Shown piece by piece: positions 33,208-42,005 of a stretch of DNA of 64,000 nt. Position numbers and translations under genes: made by a program. The notes beneath the pieces were generated by a model. That model had not been told where the DNA came from. It made no database searches and saw only the letters and a list, made by a program, of their open reading frames with translations. Every line of letters starts with the position of its first letter. Within the stretch, counting starts at the first letter, position 1. The DNA is from an uncultured Coriobacteriales bacterium (GTDB taxonomy: Bacteria > Actinomycetota > Coriobacteriia > Coriobacteriales > QAMH01), in NCBI GenBank assembly GCA_934646835.1, contig CAKUES010000008.1:1-64000 (forward strand), given 5' to 3'.

Positions 33208-34416
33208 ATGAGGAACTGCCTCGTCGCACAGTCCGGTGGCCCCACCGCCGTCATCAACGCCAGCCTGGCGGGCGTCATCCGCGCCAACCAGCTCAACCCC
33301 TACTTCGACCGCGTCTACGGCGGCATCCACGGTATCGAGGGCGTGCTCGCCGACCAGCTCTTCGATTTGACCGACCTGCCCGGCCATGAGATCGAGATCC
33401 TCAAGCAGACCCCGTCCTCTGCACTCGGCACCTGCCGCTACAAGCTCTCCCGCGAGAAGACCGAGGACTACGAGCGCTTGGTCGAGGTTATGGACGCGCA
33501 TGACATCGAGTGCATGTTCTACATCGGCGGCAACGACTCCATGGATACCGTCGACGCGCTGTCCAGCTGGGCTGAGGCCAACAACATCAACAAGCGCTTC
33601 ATCGGCATTCCCAAGACCGTCGACAACGACCTCGTCCCCGTCGACCACTGCCCGGGCTTTGCCTCCGCAGCAAAAATCGCCGCAGAGATCACCCACGCGA
33701 CCTACCTCGACTACGCCGCCTACACCCGCCCCGAGGTCTTTGTCCTCGAGACCATGGGCCGCGACGCCGGTTGGCTGGCTGCGAGCTGCTGCATGAGCGG
33801 TGATGTCGACCTGCTCGTCCTGCCCGAGGTCCCCTTCGATCGTGAGAAGTTCCTGGCAGAGGTCAAGCGCTGCATGGACGAGAAGAACGAGTGCTACATC
33901 GTCGTCTCCGAGGGCGGCCGCTACGCCGACGGCACCTACATCTCCGCCGGTGACTCCGCCAACGACGGCTTTGCGCACGCCATCCTCGGCGGTGCCGGTC
34001 TGCAGCTCAAGCAGATGATCGTCGACGCGGGCGTTGCACCGCGTGGCGTCGTCCAGGACCTGAGCCGCGCAGCTCGCTCCTCCAACTTTGCCCAGAGCCT
34101 CGTCGATGTGACCGAGGCCTACGAGCTCGGCATGAGCGCCCACATGCGCAGCACCGACGGCAAGTTCACCTCCAGCGTCGTTGGCATCAAGCCCCGTACG
34201 GATCTCGATGCTCCCTACAACGCGGAGTTCTTCGCCGGCCCGGCAAGCGAGTTCGCCAACTACGTCAAGAGCTTCCCGACCGAGTGGATCTTGCCCGACT
34301 ACGCAGGCATCACGGACGAGGCCAAGAAATACTTTGCTCCGCTGATCGAGGGCGAGCCCAAGCTCGTCTACGAGAACGGCCGCCCGGCTACCATCGTTCC
34401 CTTCAACCAGCGCTAA
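33208..34416 (+). CDS. Diphosphate-dependent phosphofructokinase
   Basis: 402 aa phosphofructokinase of group II/III size. The two residues that separate PPi from ATP enzymes are readable: GGND (107-110) has Asp where ATP enzymes have the Gly of GGDG, and PKTVDND (135-141) has Lys where ATP enzymes have Gly. Both mark PPi use and a reversible glycolytic step. MGRDAGW near 190 also fits. RBS AAGGAG at -9. A terminator follows at once. Confidence 0.9.
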   Translation: MRNCLVAQSGGPTAVINASLAGVIRANQLNPYFDRVYGGIHGIEGVLADQLFDLTDLPGHEIEILKQTPSSALGTCRYKLSREKTEDYERLVEVMDAHDIECMFYIGGNDSMDTVDALSSWAEANNINKRFIGIPKTVDNDLVPVDHCPGFASAAKIAAEITHATYLDYAAYTRPEVFVLETMGRDAGWLAASCCMSGDVDLLVLPEVPFDREKFLAEVKRCMDEKNECYIVVSEGGRYADGTYISAGDSANDGFAHAILGGAGLQLKQMIVDAGVAPRGVVQDLSRAARSSNFAQSLVDVTEAYELGMSAHMRSTDGKFTSSVVGIKPRTDLDAPYNAEFFAGPASEFANYVKSFPTEWILPDYAGITDEAKKYFAPLIEGEPKLVYENGRPATIVPFNQR

Positions 34417-34436
34417 AGCCGCTTGATGCGAAACAG

Positions 34437-34478
34437 GGGAGGGTGCAGCAATCGCGCTGTGCCCTCCCTTTCTTATTG
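34437..34478 (+). terminator. Terminator of the phosphofructokinase gene
   Basis: A 13-bp stem with two G-U pairs (34437-34449 with 34456-34468), then TTTCTTATT. Confidence 0.8.
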
Positions 34479-34581
34479 TCTGCTGATATACCCAAGGGGA
34501 TAGATTGACAGCGTTGGCAGCTGCTGCCACACAACGGGGAGTGGGATGCCGTGGGGCGTCTCTCTTGCAACTAAGGCGTCC

Positions 34582-34675
34582 GTCCCATTAGGGACCTGGT
34601 CTTTTGCGGGACAGAGCGAATCGCGGGCACCGGCGAATCACCTTGTCCCACAAAAGACCAGGTCCCTAATGGGAC
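34582..34675. repeat. Palindrome family F, inverted pair
   Basis: Arms of 32 bp at 34582-34613 and 34644-34675 differ by one base and face each other across 30 nt. Each arm begins GTCCCATTAGGGACCTGGTC and ends GGGACA. The gene-free stretch 34417-35071 also holds the shorter palindrome GTGGGATGGCGTCCCAC at about 34720 and the mraZ promoter. Confidence 0.85.
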
Positions 34676-34962
34676 ACCCTGCTGCCCGACCCTGCGGTGT
34701 ATGGATAGTTGAAACCCCGTGGGATGGCGTCCCACATCCCTCCCCATCCTGCCGTTTGTGGGCTGACGTCCCACCGCTGCGACACACACAGAAAATTCAT
34801 GGGAAACCATCCCACAACTCCCATAGGGCATACCTAGGGGGACCCGCTGTATCCAACCACAACATCTTGTGTCTGCTTACAAAATACCGCCTCACAAGTC
34901 GCCTAGTTGTGTCCCGAAGTGGGGCATAGGGTGGGGCGGCTGACCATGTTTTGCCTATAAAG

Positions 34963-34983
34963 TGGAGCGAAATGGGATATACT
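34963..34983 (+). promoter_or_regulatory. MraZ boxes and -10 of the dcw operon
   Basis: AAAGTGGAG-CG-AAATGGGA contains TGGAG (34963) and TGGGA (34973), direct repeats exactly 10 bp apart, as in known MraZ operators (TGGGN-N5 repeats). They run into the -10 TATACT (34978-34983). Further TGGGG at 34920 and 34932 are not in phase. MraZ likely represses this promoter. Confidence 0.6.
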
Positions 34984-34990
34984 GCATCAA

Positions 34991-35035
34991 GCAGTTCCCC
35001 CCAAACAAACCCTAAACACAGCATTGGGGAACTGC
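34991..35035 (+). promoter_or_regulatory. 5'-terminal hairpin of the dcw mRNA
   Basis: GCAGTTCCCC (34991-35000) and GGGGAACTGC (35026-35035) pair perfectly around 25 nt. The TATACT -10 predicts a start near 34990, so the transcript would begin with this stem, which may stabilise it. Confidence 0.5.
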
Positions 35036-35071
35036 CAAAGATCTACACCTCGAAGGATTGGAAAGGCGGCC

Positions 35072-35503
35072 ATGCGATTCCACGGCGAATATCAACACAC
35101 CGTTGACGTCAAGGGTCGTGTCTCACTGCCTGCCAAGTTCCGCAAAGCACTTCCGGAGGAAGTCATCGTAGTGCCCGGCGTAGGCGGGGCACTTTCTGTC
35201 TTCTCTGAGGAAGCCTTCGATGCATGGGTCGATTCGTTCTTTCCCAAGGGGGAGGACGGCACTGGCGGGTACAACCCCCGCTCTAAGAAGGACGTCATGT
35301 TCCGCAAGAAGCTCAACGCCTCTGCAGAAAACGCGACGGTGGACTCCGCCGGCCGTATCACGCTGTCTGCTCGCAAGCGCGAGGACGCAGGCATCGAGAA
35401 GGACGTCTGGATTATCGGCGACGACGATCACATCGAGATCTGGAACGCTCAGTCGTATGAGGAAACCATGGAGAGCATCTCCTGGGATGACTTCTTGGTG
35501 TAG
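35072..35503 (+). CDS. mraZ: Division/cell wall cluster transcriptional repressor MraZ
   Basis: 143 aa with two SpoVT-AbrB-like halves. The first contains HTVDVKGRVSLPAKFR (residues 9-24), the second ATVDSAGRITLSARKREDAG, the DxxGR signatures of the family. It binds TGGGN-type repeats at its own promoter and controls the dcw operon. Start 35072 follows GAAAGG. rsmH begins 9 nt after its stop. Confidence 0.95.
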   Translation: MRFHGEYQHTVDVKGRVSLPAKFRKALPEEVIVVPGVGGALSVFSEEAFDAWVDSFFPKGEDGTGGYNPRSKKDVMFRKKLNASAENATVDSAGRITLSARKREDAGIEKDVWIIGDDDHIEIWNAQSYEETMESISWDDFLV

Positions 35504-35512
35504 GGCAGAACA

Positions 35513-36463
35513 TTGACACTTGAATTCCGGCATATTCCCGTAATGCTCGAGGAGTGCATGGAGGCATTGAAGCTGCATGACGGCTCTGTGTACCTCGACT
35601 GCACCCTGGGCGGCGCGGGCCACTCCCTCGAAGCGGCAAAGCTCATCGCCCCGAGCGGCATTCTCTTGGGCATCGACCAAGACGACATGGCTCTCGAGAC
35701 GGCGGGCGAGCGCCTCAAGCAGGCCCAGCTCGACATCGAGCCCATCTTGCTCAAGGGCAACTTCGGCGATATGGACCGCCTGCTCGTTCAGGCAGAGGTC
35801 CCCGGCGTCGACGCCATCCTCTTCGACTTGGGAGTGAGCTCTCCGCAGTTTGATTTCCCCGAGCGCGGCTTCTCCTACCGTGAAGACGCGCCACTGGACA
35901 TGCGAATGGACCCGGGTAACAACACCCTAACCGCAGCTGAGATCGTGAACACCTATAACGAAGCAGATCTCGCCCGGGTTCTTCGCGATTACTCCGACGA
36001 GAAGTGGGCTGTGCGCATCGCGCAGTTCATCGTCCGCGAGCGCGAGCAAGAGCCTATCCGCACCACCTTCCAGCTTGTCGACCTCATCAAGCGGGCCATC
36101 CCCGCCAAGGCACGACGCGACGGCGGCCACCCCGCGAAGCGCACCTTCCAGGCGCTGCGCGTGGAGGTCAACCGCGAGATGGAAGTGCTCGAGAAGGCAC
36201 TCGAAGCCGCTATCCGCTGGCTCAACCCCGGCGGCCGCGTCGCGGTCATGTCCTACCAGTCTCTGGAGGACAAGATCGTCAAGGAGACCTTCCGCAAGGC
36301 GGCAAACCCCTGCACCTGCCCTCCGGAGTTCCCGGTGTGCATGTGCGGAAAACAACCGGTACTCAAGGTCATAACTCGAAAGCCGATCAAGCCATCGGCT
36401 GAAGAGATCGAAAGAAACCAACGCGCGCACAGCGCCATATTGCGCGTCGCAGAAAAGCTCTAG
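35513..36463 (+). CDS. rsmH: 16S rRNA (cytosine(1402)-N4)-methyltransferase
   Basis: 316 aa, SAM-dependent (MraW). The N-terminus FRHIPVMLEECMEAL is the family start, DCTLGGAGHS holds the SAM loop, and DLGVSSPQFD, GFSYREDAPLDMRM and the C-terminal IVKETFRKAA segment are standard. TTG at 35513 is the only start that keeps the conserved N-terminus, so a rare TTG start is inferred, with a weak GGGCAGA before it. Confidence 0.95.
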   Translation: MTLEFRHIPVMLEECMEALKLHDGSVYLDCTLGGAGHSLEAAKLIAPSGILLGIDQDDMALETAGERLKQAQLDIEPILLKGNFGDMDRLLVQAEVPGVDAILFDLGVSSPQFDFPERGFSYREDAPLDMRMDPGNNTLTAAEIVNTYNEADLARVLRDYSDEKWAVRIAQFIVREREQEPIRTTFQLVDLIKRAIPAKARRDGGHPAKRTFQALRVEVNREMEVLEKALEAAIRWLNPGGRVAVMSYQSLEDKIVKETFRKAANPCTCPPEFPVCMCGKQPVLKVITRKPIKPSAEEIERNQRAHSAILRVAEKL

Positions 36464-36508
36464 GGGAGAGGATTTCCCTTAAGGCAGCTCGATTAGGAAG
36501 AGGAGACT

Positions 36509-37057
36509 ATGGCAAACGCAGCACACAAGCACTACGCCACTTACGGCACTGCAGCCTACAAGGCCTCCTATTCCGCTGCCGCCGCCCGCAACGGCGCGCG
36601 CCGCGAGCAGCACTACGCCCCCGAGCAAGACCTCCGCAGCCGCTATCGCGTTATCGAGGGCGAGGGTAAGAGCGCCCAGCACGCACCCAAGCTCTCCTTG
36701 GGCGCCGTGCGCAGCTTCAAGGCCGTCCTCGCTGTCGTCGCGGTCTTGGCTGTGGTCTGCTCTGTCCGCGTCTTCATGTCCGTCTCCACGGTGCAGGCGC
36801 TCGAGGCGTCCGCGCATCTGCAGACGCAGATCGAGGAGGCCCGCGCTACGGGCAACGACCTCGAGATCCGCCACTCCGTGCTCGCCAACCCGGCAAGCAT
36901 CCAGAAGAAGGCGAGTAAGCTCGGCATGTCCGCTCCCAAGACGACCGAGCGTCTCGTCGTGGCCCTGCCGCCGTCCACCAAGACCTTCTCCGACGGCAGC
37001 ATCTCCATCTCCAAGACCATCAAGAGCATCACCAATTACGCTGCAAGCGCCAAATAG
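36509..37057 (+). CDS. ftsL: FtsL-like cell division protein
   Basis: 182 aa. A basic, Ala/Tyr/Arg-rich cytoplasmic tail (1-70) precedes one membrane span (about 71-92) and a periplasm-side coiled coil (95-130), then a short Ser/Lys-rich end. The position between rsmH and ftsI and the topology fit FtsL of the FtsQLB complex. Its sequence is poorly conserved, as usual for the family. GAGGAG is 4 nt upstream. Confidence 0.8.
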   Translation: MANAAHKHYATYGTAAYKASYSAAAARNGARREQHYAPEQDLRSRYRVIEGEGKSAQHAPKLSLGAVRSFKAVLAVVAVLAVVCSVRVFMSVSTVQALEASAHLQTQIEEARATGNDLEIRHSVLANPASIQKKASKLGMSAPKTTERLVVALPPSTKTFSDGSISISKTIKSITNYAASAK

Positions 37058-37069
37058 GAGCAGCATCAT

Positions 37070-38959
37070 ATGACACGATCTGACAAGCCTGCACGCGAGG
37101 ACAAGCCGCGTGCAAAGGGCATTGGGGCGGTTGTCGAATGGGCACGAGACCTCTTCCAGACGCGTGAGTTCGTTATCCTCGCCGCTTTCTTCTTCTTCAT
37201 CCTCGCCATCTTCTGCGGCTTGATCAAGCTCACCGTCATCGATGCGGCCGACCTCAGCAGCCAGGCCGACAGCCAGCACCTCAAGACAGCCAAGGACATC
37301 GCCAAGCGCGGCACCATCTACGACCGCAACGGCGAGGTCATCGCCTCGAGCGTCGAGTCCATCACCATCAACGTCAACCCCAACGACATCGACTACGCCG
37401 CCTCCGTCACCGACGAGCAGAAGGCGGGCATGACGCCTGCGGCAGAGGCCGTGGCGACCAAGATCTACGAGGTGCTCGGCTCCACCTACGACAAGAGCTA
37501 CGACGACTACTACGAGATGGTCACCCGCCAGGGTACGGCCTACGTCGTCATCCAGCGCAGGTGCGACAAGGACCTCGCCGACAAGCTCAAGAAGGAACTC
37601 AAGGAGGCCAACCTCATCGGCGTGTACTACGAGAGCGATTCTACGCGCGTGTACCCCAACGGTTCCATCGGCAGCCAGGTCATCGGCACGGTTGGCCTCA
37701 AGATGCTCGACGAGAGCGGCAACATCGTCGCCGACGAGGACGTTGCGGGCCGCACGGACCTCACGGAGTCCTACCGCGGCACCTCCGGACTCGAGCTCGA
37801 GTACGACAGCCTGCTCTCCGGCACAAACGGCGCGATCACCCAGGAGAAGGGCGAGAGCGGCCTTCCCGTCGCCGGCGGCGCCATCGTCGTCAACAAGGCG
37901 GTCGACGGCGAGGACATGATCACCTCGCTCGACATCAAGCTGCAGCAAAAGGCCGAGAAGAGCCTCAAGTCTGCGGTGAAGAAGTACTCGGCCAAGGGCG
38001 GCAGCGTCACGGTTATGGATGCGAGCAACGGCGAGATCTACGCCTGCGCATCGTTTTCCAAGGGCAAGGACGGCAGCTACGACTACGACGCGGGCAAGCT
38101 GTGGAGCGTTGCGGATTCCTACGAGCCCGGCTCCACCTACAAGGCCTTTACGGCGTACTCCGTGCTTGCCAACTCCAAGACCACCACTTCGACGACCTTC
38201 AGCGTCCCAGAAAAGCTCAAGGTCTACGACCACACCGTCAAGGACTCCCATGAGCGCAGCGGCACGGAGACGATGAGCCTCAACCAGATCATCACGGAGT
38301 CCTCCAACATCGGCACGGTGCTCGCATCGCGCAAGGTGAGCCTGGACGACCTCTACAAGACCTACAGCAAGTTTGGGTTTGGCAAGGACACGGGCATCGA
38401 CTTTCCCGGCGCGGCGTCTGGCTCGCTTGAGGAGACCAAGGACTGGGACGGCGTGCAGGCGGCCAATATCACCTTTGGCCAGGGCGTCGCCGTCACCGGC
38501 ATGCAGCTCGTACGCGGCTTTGGTGCCATCCAGCAGGGCGGCACGCTGCGTACCCCGCATTTTCTGACGAGCCTACCGAACAACGCTGAGAAGTCCGCCG
38601 AGGTGACCAAGTCGCTCACCAAGTCCAAGAAGGTTGCGAGCAAGAGCACCTGTTCCCAGGTCACCAAGATGCTGCGCAGCGTCGTGACGAGCGGTACAGG
38701 CAAGGAGGCCTCGATCAAGGGTATCAAGGTCGTCGGCAAGACCGGCACCGCAGAGATCCCGAGCTCCACAGGCTCCTATCTGGTGGGCACCTACATCGTG
38801 AGCTTCTGCGGTTGGATGGAGGACACCGATTGCGACCTCGTGTGCCTCGTGACGCTCGAGCAGCCCAAGACCGAGGTCGGCGGCGGTGGCGTTTGCGGCC
38901 CGGTGTTCGCAGATATTATGTCTTTTGCAGCAAATCGCTACCAAGTGAGCAATGATTAG
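37070..38959 (+). CDS. ftsI: Septal peptidoglycan transpeptidase FtsI (class B PBP)
   Basis: 629 aa. Cytoplasmic tail, one span (about 34-56), a dimerisation/pedestal domain beginning KRGTIYDRNGEVIA (79-92), then the transpeptidase domain with STYK (355-358, catalytic Ser), SSN (411-413) and KTG (557-559). There is no C-terminal PASTA repeat. It crosslinks septal peptidoglycan with FtsW. AGGAGCAG is at -8. A 158-nt gap with a weak terminator-like hairpin (about 38998-39034) separates it from murE. Confidence 0.93.
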   Translation: MTRSDKPAREDKPRAKGIGAVVEWARDLFQTREFVILAAFFFFILAIFCGLIKLTVIDAADLSSQADSQHLKTAKDIAKRGTIYDRNGEVIASSVESITINVNPNDIDYAASVTDEQKAGMTPAAEAVATKIYEVLGSTYDKSYDDYYEMVTRQGTAYVVIQRRCDKDLADKLKKELKEANLIGVYYESDSTRVYPNGSIGSQVIGTVGLKMLDESGNIVADEDVAGRTDLTESYRGTSGLELEYDSLLSGTNGAITQEKGESGLPVAGGAIVVNKAVDGEDMITSLDIKLQQKAEKSLKSAVKKYSAKGGSVTVMDASNGEIYACASFSKGKDGSYDYDAGKLWSVADSYEPGSTYKAFTAYSVLANSKTTTSTTFSVPEKLKVYDHTVKDSHERSGTETMSLNQIITESSNIGTVLASRKVSLDDLYKTYSKFGFGKDTGIDFPGAASGSLEETKDWDGVQAANITFGQGVAVTGMQLVRGFGAIQQGGTLRTPHFLTSLPNNAEKSAEVTKSLTKSKKVASKSTCSQVTKMLRSVVTSGTGKEASIKGIKVVGKTGTAEIPSSTGSYLVGTYIVSFCGWMEDTDCDLVCLVTLEQPKTEVGGGGVCGPVFADIMSFAANRYQVSND

Positions 38960-39117
38960 CTGATTTTGAGGGAAAATAGCAAAGTTATGCAGTTGGGGCG
39001 TCCACCTCTTCTTTGCAGGGGGTGGGCGCTTTGCGCGCTTAGGGTGGTGCTCGCGCCGCGTTAGGCCATGCGCCGCTTTGGCGCAGCTAGATATGAGTAC
39101 GGACGAAGGGATACCTT

Positions 39118-40602
39118 ATGACCGTTGAGATGTCCGTCGGCGATATCCTCGCCGATGTGTACTGCGAGCCCTTGGATTCGGCGGCGCTGGATCTCAAGGT
39201 GAGCTCCATCGAGTTCTCCTCGCGCGATGTGAGCGCAGGGGCGCTGTTCTTCTGCGTGCCGGGCACGGCAGCGGATGGTCACGACTACGCGGCCGATGCC
39301 GTCAACCGCGGCGCTGCCGCGCTCGTGGTGGAGCGCCCGCTCGACGTCGACGCACCCCAGTTCCTCGTCTACGACGCCCGCAAGGCACTGGCCCTGGGCT
39401 CTGCGCGGTTCTTTGGCAACCCGTCTGAGGGCCTGCGCCTGGTTGGCGTGACCGGTACCAACGGCAAGACCACCACCACCTTCCTCGTTGAGCACATGGC
39501 ACGCGTGGCAGGCGAGCAGGCCGGCCTCATGGGCACGGTCGAGTGCCACATCGCCGACGAGGTCCGCCCGTCGCTGCACACCACCCCCGAGTCCCGCGAC
39601 CTGCAGATGCTGCTGCGCGACATGGTCGACGCCGGCGTCGGCGTCGCTGCGCTCGAGGTCTCGAGCCACGCCATCGACCTGGGCCGCATCCTCGGCACCA
39701 AGTTCGCAGTCGCCGCCTTCACCAACCTCACTCAAGACCACCTGGACTACCACAAGACGATGGAGAACTACTTCCTCGCCAAGGCGGCGCTGTTTACGGA
39801 TGCGCCGGTGGACAAGTGCGTCATCTGCACGGACGGCGAGTACGGTCGTCGCCTCGCAGAGCTGTGCCGCGCCGTGGGCCGCGAGCCCATCACCGTCGGC
39901 AGTTCCTTTGACGCCAACGTGCGCCTTGTTGACGCCCAGTTCGCTCCGCACTCCACCAAGCTTTCCATCGACATGGACGGCACCAAGGTCGACATCACGC
40001 TCCCGCTGGTCGGGCGCTTCAACGTCGAGAACACGCTCGTCTGCGCGGGCATCGGCCTCGGCCTGGGTTACAGCACGGATATCATCTGCAAGGCGCTCGA
40101 GTCTGCACCGCAGGTCCCCGGCCGCTTGCAGCGCGTCGTGGGCAAGGTCAACACCGATCCCGGTTTTGGCGTGCTCGTCGACTACGCGCATACTCCGGAC
40201 AGCGTGGCTAAGGCCATCAGCGCCTGCAAAGCCGTGACCCCCGGCCGCGTTATCTGCGTGTTTGGCTGCGGCGGCGACCGCGACAACACCAAGCGCCCCA
40301 AGATGGGCCGCGCGGCGCTCGATGCGGATATCGCCATCGTCACAAGCGACAACCCCCGCACGGAAGACCCTGCCGCCATCATCGATATGATCTTGCCCGG
40401 CATGGTTGGCGGCGAGGACCGCACTCATGTGATCAGCGACCGCGAAGAGGCGATCAACTACGCCCTCAAGCTCGCCCGGCCCGGTGACAGCGTCTTGATC
40501 GCCGGCAAGGGGCATGAGGACTACCAGATCATCGGCACGACTAAGCACCACTTCGACGACCGCGAGGTGGCGCGCGAAGGTCTTGATAAGCTATGCAGCT
40601 AA
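39118..40602 (+). CDS. murE: UDP-MurNAc-tripeptide synthetase MurE
   Basis: 494 aa Mur ligase that adds the third residue of the stem peptide. ATP loop GTNGKTTTT (about 109-117), the carbamate-Lys region and TNLTQDHLDYH are present. The specificity motif reads SDNPRTEDP: DNPR is typical of meso-diaminopimelate enzymes, whereas Lys enzymes have other residues, so mDAP is the likely substrate. The call depends on that motif only. murF starts inside its last codons. Confidence 0.93.
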   Translation: MTVEMSVGDILADVYCEPLDSAALDLKVSSIEFSSRDVSAGALFFCVPGTAADGHDYAADAVNRGAAALVVERPLDVDAPQFLVYDARKALALGSARFFGNPSEGLRLVGVTGTNGKTTTTFLVEHMARVAGEQAGLMGTVECHIADEVRPSLHTTPESRDLQMLLRDMVDAGVGVAALEVSSHAIDLGRILGTKFAVAAFTNLTQDHLDYHKTMENYFLAKAALFTDAPVDKCVICTDGEYGRRLAELCRAVGREPITVGSSFDANVRLVDAQFAPHSTKLSIDMDGTKVDITLPLVGRFNVENTLVCAGIGLGLGYSTDIICKALESAPQVPGRLQRVVGKVNTDPGFGVLVDYAHTPDSVAKAISACKAVTPGRVICVFGCGGDRDNTKRPKMGRAALDADIAIVTSDNPRTEDPAAIIDMILPGMVGGEDRTHVISDREEAINYALKLARPGDSVLIAGKGHEDYQIIGTTKHHFDDREVAREGLDKLCS

Positions 40603-42005
40603 CCGTTAAGGAAGTCGCCGAGGTCCTCGGCGCAAGGCTCGACGAGGACGCTGCCAACAAGCGCGTGCTTACGGGCATCACCTGGGATTCGCGCAAGGTG
40701 AAGCAAAACGACATCTTCCTCGCCATGCCCGGTGAGCGCGTCGACGGCAACGACTTCATCATCCAGGCCATCGGCATGGGTGCGGGCCTCATCATCTGCA
40801 CCAAGCAGCCGAGCGCCAACACCATGGCCATCGCCGGGGAGTTCGTCTGCCCGGTCATCGTGGTCGAAAGCGGCATCACCGCCATCACCAAGCTCGCAAC
40901 GCATTGGCGCGGCTGCCTGCGCTGCGTCGTCGTGGGCGTGACGGGCTCCACGGGCAAGACCTCCACTAAGGACCTGCTCTACTCTGTGCTCTCGACGCGC
41001 TACAACACGGTGGCGACCCAGGGCAACAACAACAACGAGCTCGGCATCCCCTACACGGTGCTGCGCGCCAACCCGGACACAGAGATCCTCATCGTCGAGA
41101 TGGGCATGCGTGGCCTGGGCCAGATCGAGCACGGCTGCTCCATCGCCAGCCCGAGCATCGGCGTCGTGACCAACGTGGGCGTATGCCACATGGAGCTGCT
41201 CGGCAGCCGCGAGGCCATCGCGAGCGCTAAAGGCGAGATGCTCGCCGCATTGCCGGCAACAGGCCTGGCCGTTGTCAACGGCGACGACGACATGACAGAG
41301 TGCATGCTCGAACAGGCCCAGGTCGCCGAGCACGGCGTGCATGTGACTCGCTTTGGGCGCGGGGACAACTGCAAGACCCAGGTGCACAATCTCACCATCA
41401 ACGCGGAAGGCTGCGCCTCCTTCGACATGGCGCTCAGCGCGGGCGTGCCCTTCCACGTCGACCTCAACGTCCCCGGCGAGCACAACGTCATGAACGCGCT
41501 CGCGGCCGCGGTTGTGGGCAGCTACATGGGACTCACCTACGAGCAGATCGCCAAGGGACTGGCCGCTGCTGGTGCCTCTGGCATGCGCATGGAGGTCGAC
41601 AAGCTCCCCTCTGGCCTCACCGTCATCAACGACGCGTATAATGCGAACCCCGATTCTATGAGGGCTGCGCTGGCGACGCTCGGCTCGATGGAGTGCGAGG
41701 GCAAGCGCATCGCCGTCCTCGGCGACATGGGAGAGCTCGGCGACGACGAGGCATCCCTGCATGAGGAAGTGGGCCGCGACGCGGCTTCTGGTAAGCTGGA
41801 GTACCTTCTGTGCGTTGGCCCCCTGTCCGAGCACATCGCCAAGGGTGCCCAAGAGGCCCACATCGCCTGCCCTGTCGAGCATGTGCCCGACGTGTCCAAC
41901 GCAGCCGCGCGCCTCAAGGAGCTGTCCGAGCCGGGTGACCTCATCCTGCTCAAGGCGTCGCGTTTCATGGGCCTCGAGAAGATCATCAAGGAGATATCCG
42001 ACTAA
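40593..42005 (+). CDS. murF: UDP-MurNAc-tripeptide--D-alanyl-D-alanine ligase MurF
   Basis: 470 aa. It joins D-Ala-D-Ala to the tripeptide precursor. N-terminal substrate domain (SRKVKQNDIFLAMPGERVDGN), the ATP loop GSTGKTSTKD (about 125), EMGMRGLGQI and NDAYNANPDSM near 345 are the family marks. It overlaps murE by 10 bp and mraY by one base, so translation is likely coupled through the three genes. Confidence 0.95.
   Translation: MQLTVKEVAEVLGARLDEDAANKRVLTGITWDSRKVKQNDIFLAMPGERVDGNDFIIQAIGMGAGLIICTKQPSANTMAIAGEFVCPVIVVESGITAITKLATHWRGCLRCVVVGVTGSTGKTSTKDLLYSVLSTRYNTVATQGNNNNELGIPYTVLRANPDTEILIVEMGMRGLGQIEHGCSIASPSIGVVTNVGVCHMELLGSREAIASAKGEMLAALPATGLAVVNGDDDMTECMLEQAQVAEHGVHVTRFGRGDNCKTQVHNLTINAEGCASFDMALSAGVPFHVDLNVPGEHNVMNALAAAVVGSYMGLTYEQIAKGLAAAGASGMRMEVDKLPSGLTVINDAYNANPDSMRAALATLGSMECEGKRIAVLGDMGELGDDEASLHEEVGRDAASGKLEYLLCVGPLSEHIAKGAQEAHIACPVEHVPDVSNAAARLKELSEPGDLILLKASRFMGLEKIIKEISD

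Noticed and set aside
38998..39034. Terminator between ftsI and murE
   Set aside because: The stem (GCGTCCACC/GGTGGGCGC) has a long loop and only TTT after it. Judged an attenuating or chance hairpin, mentioned with ftsI.
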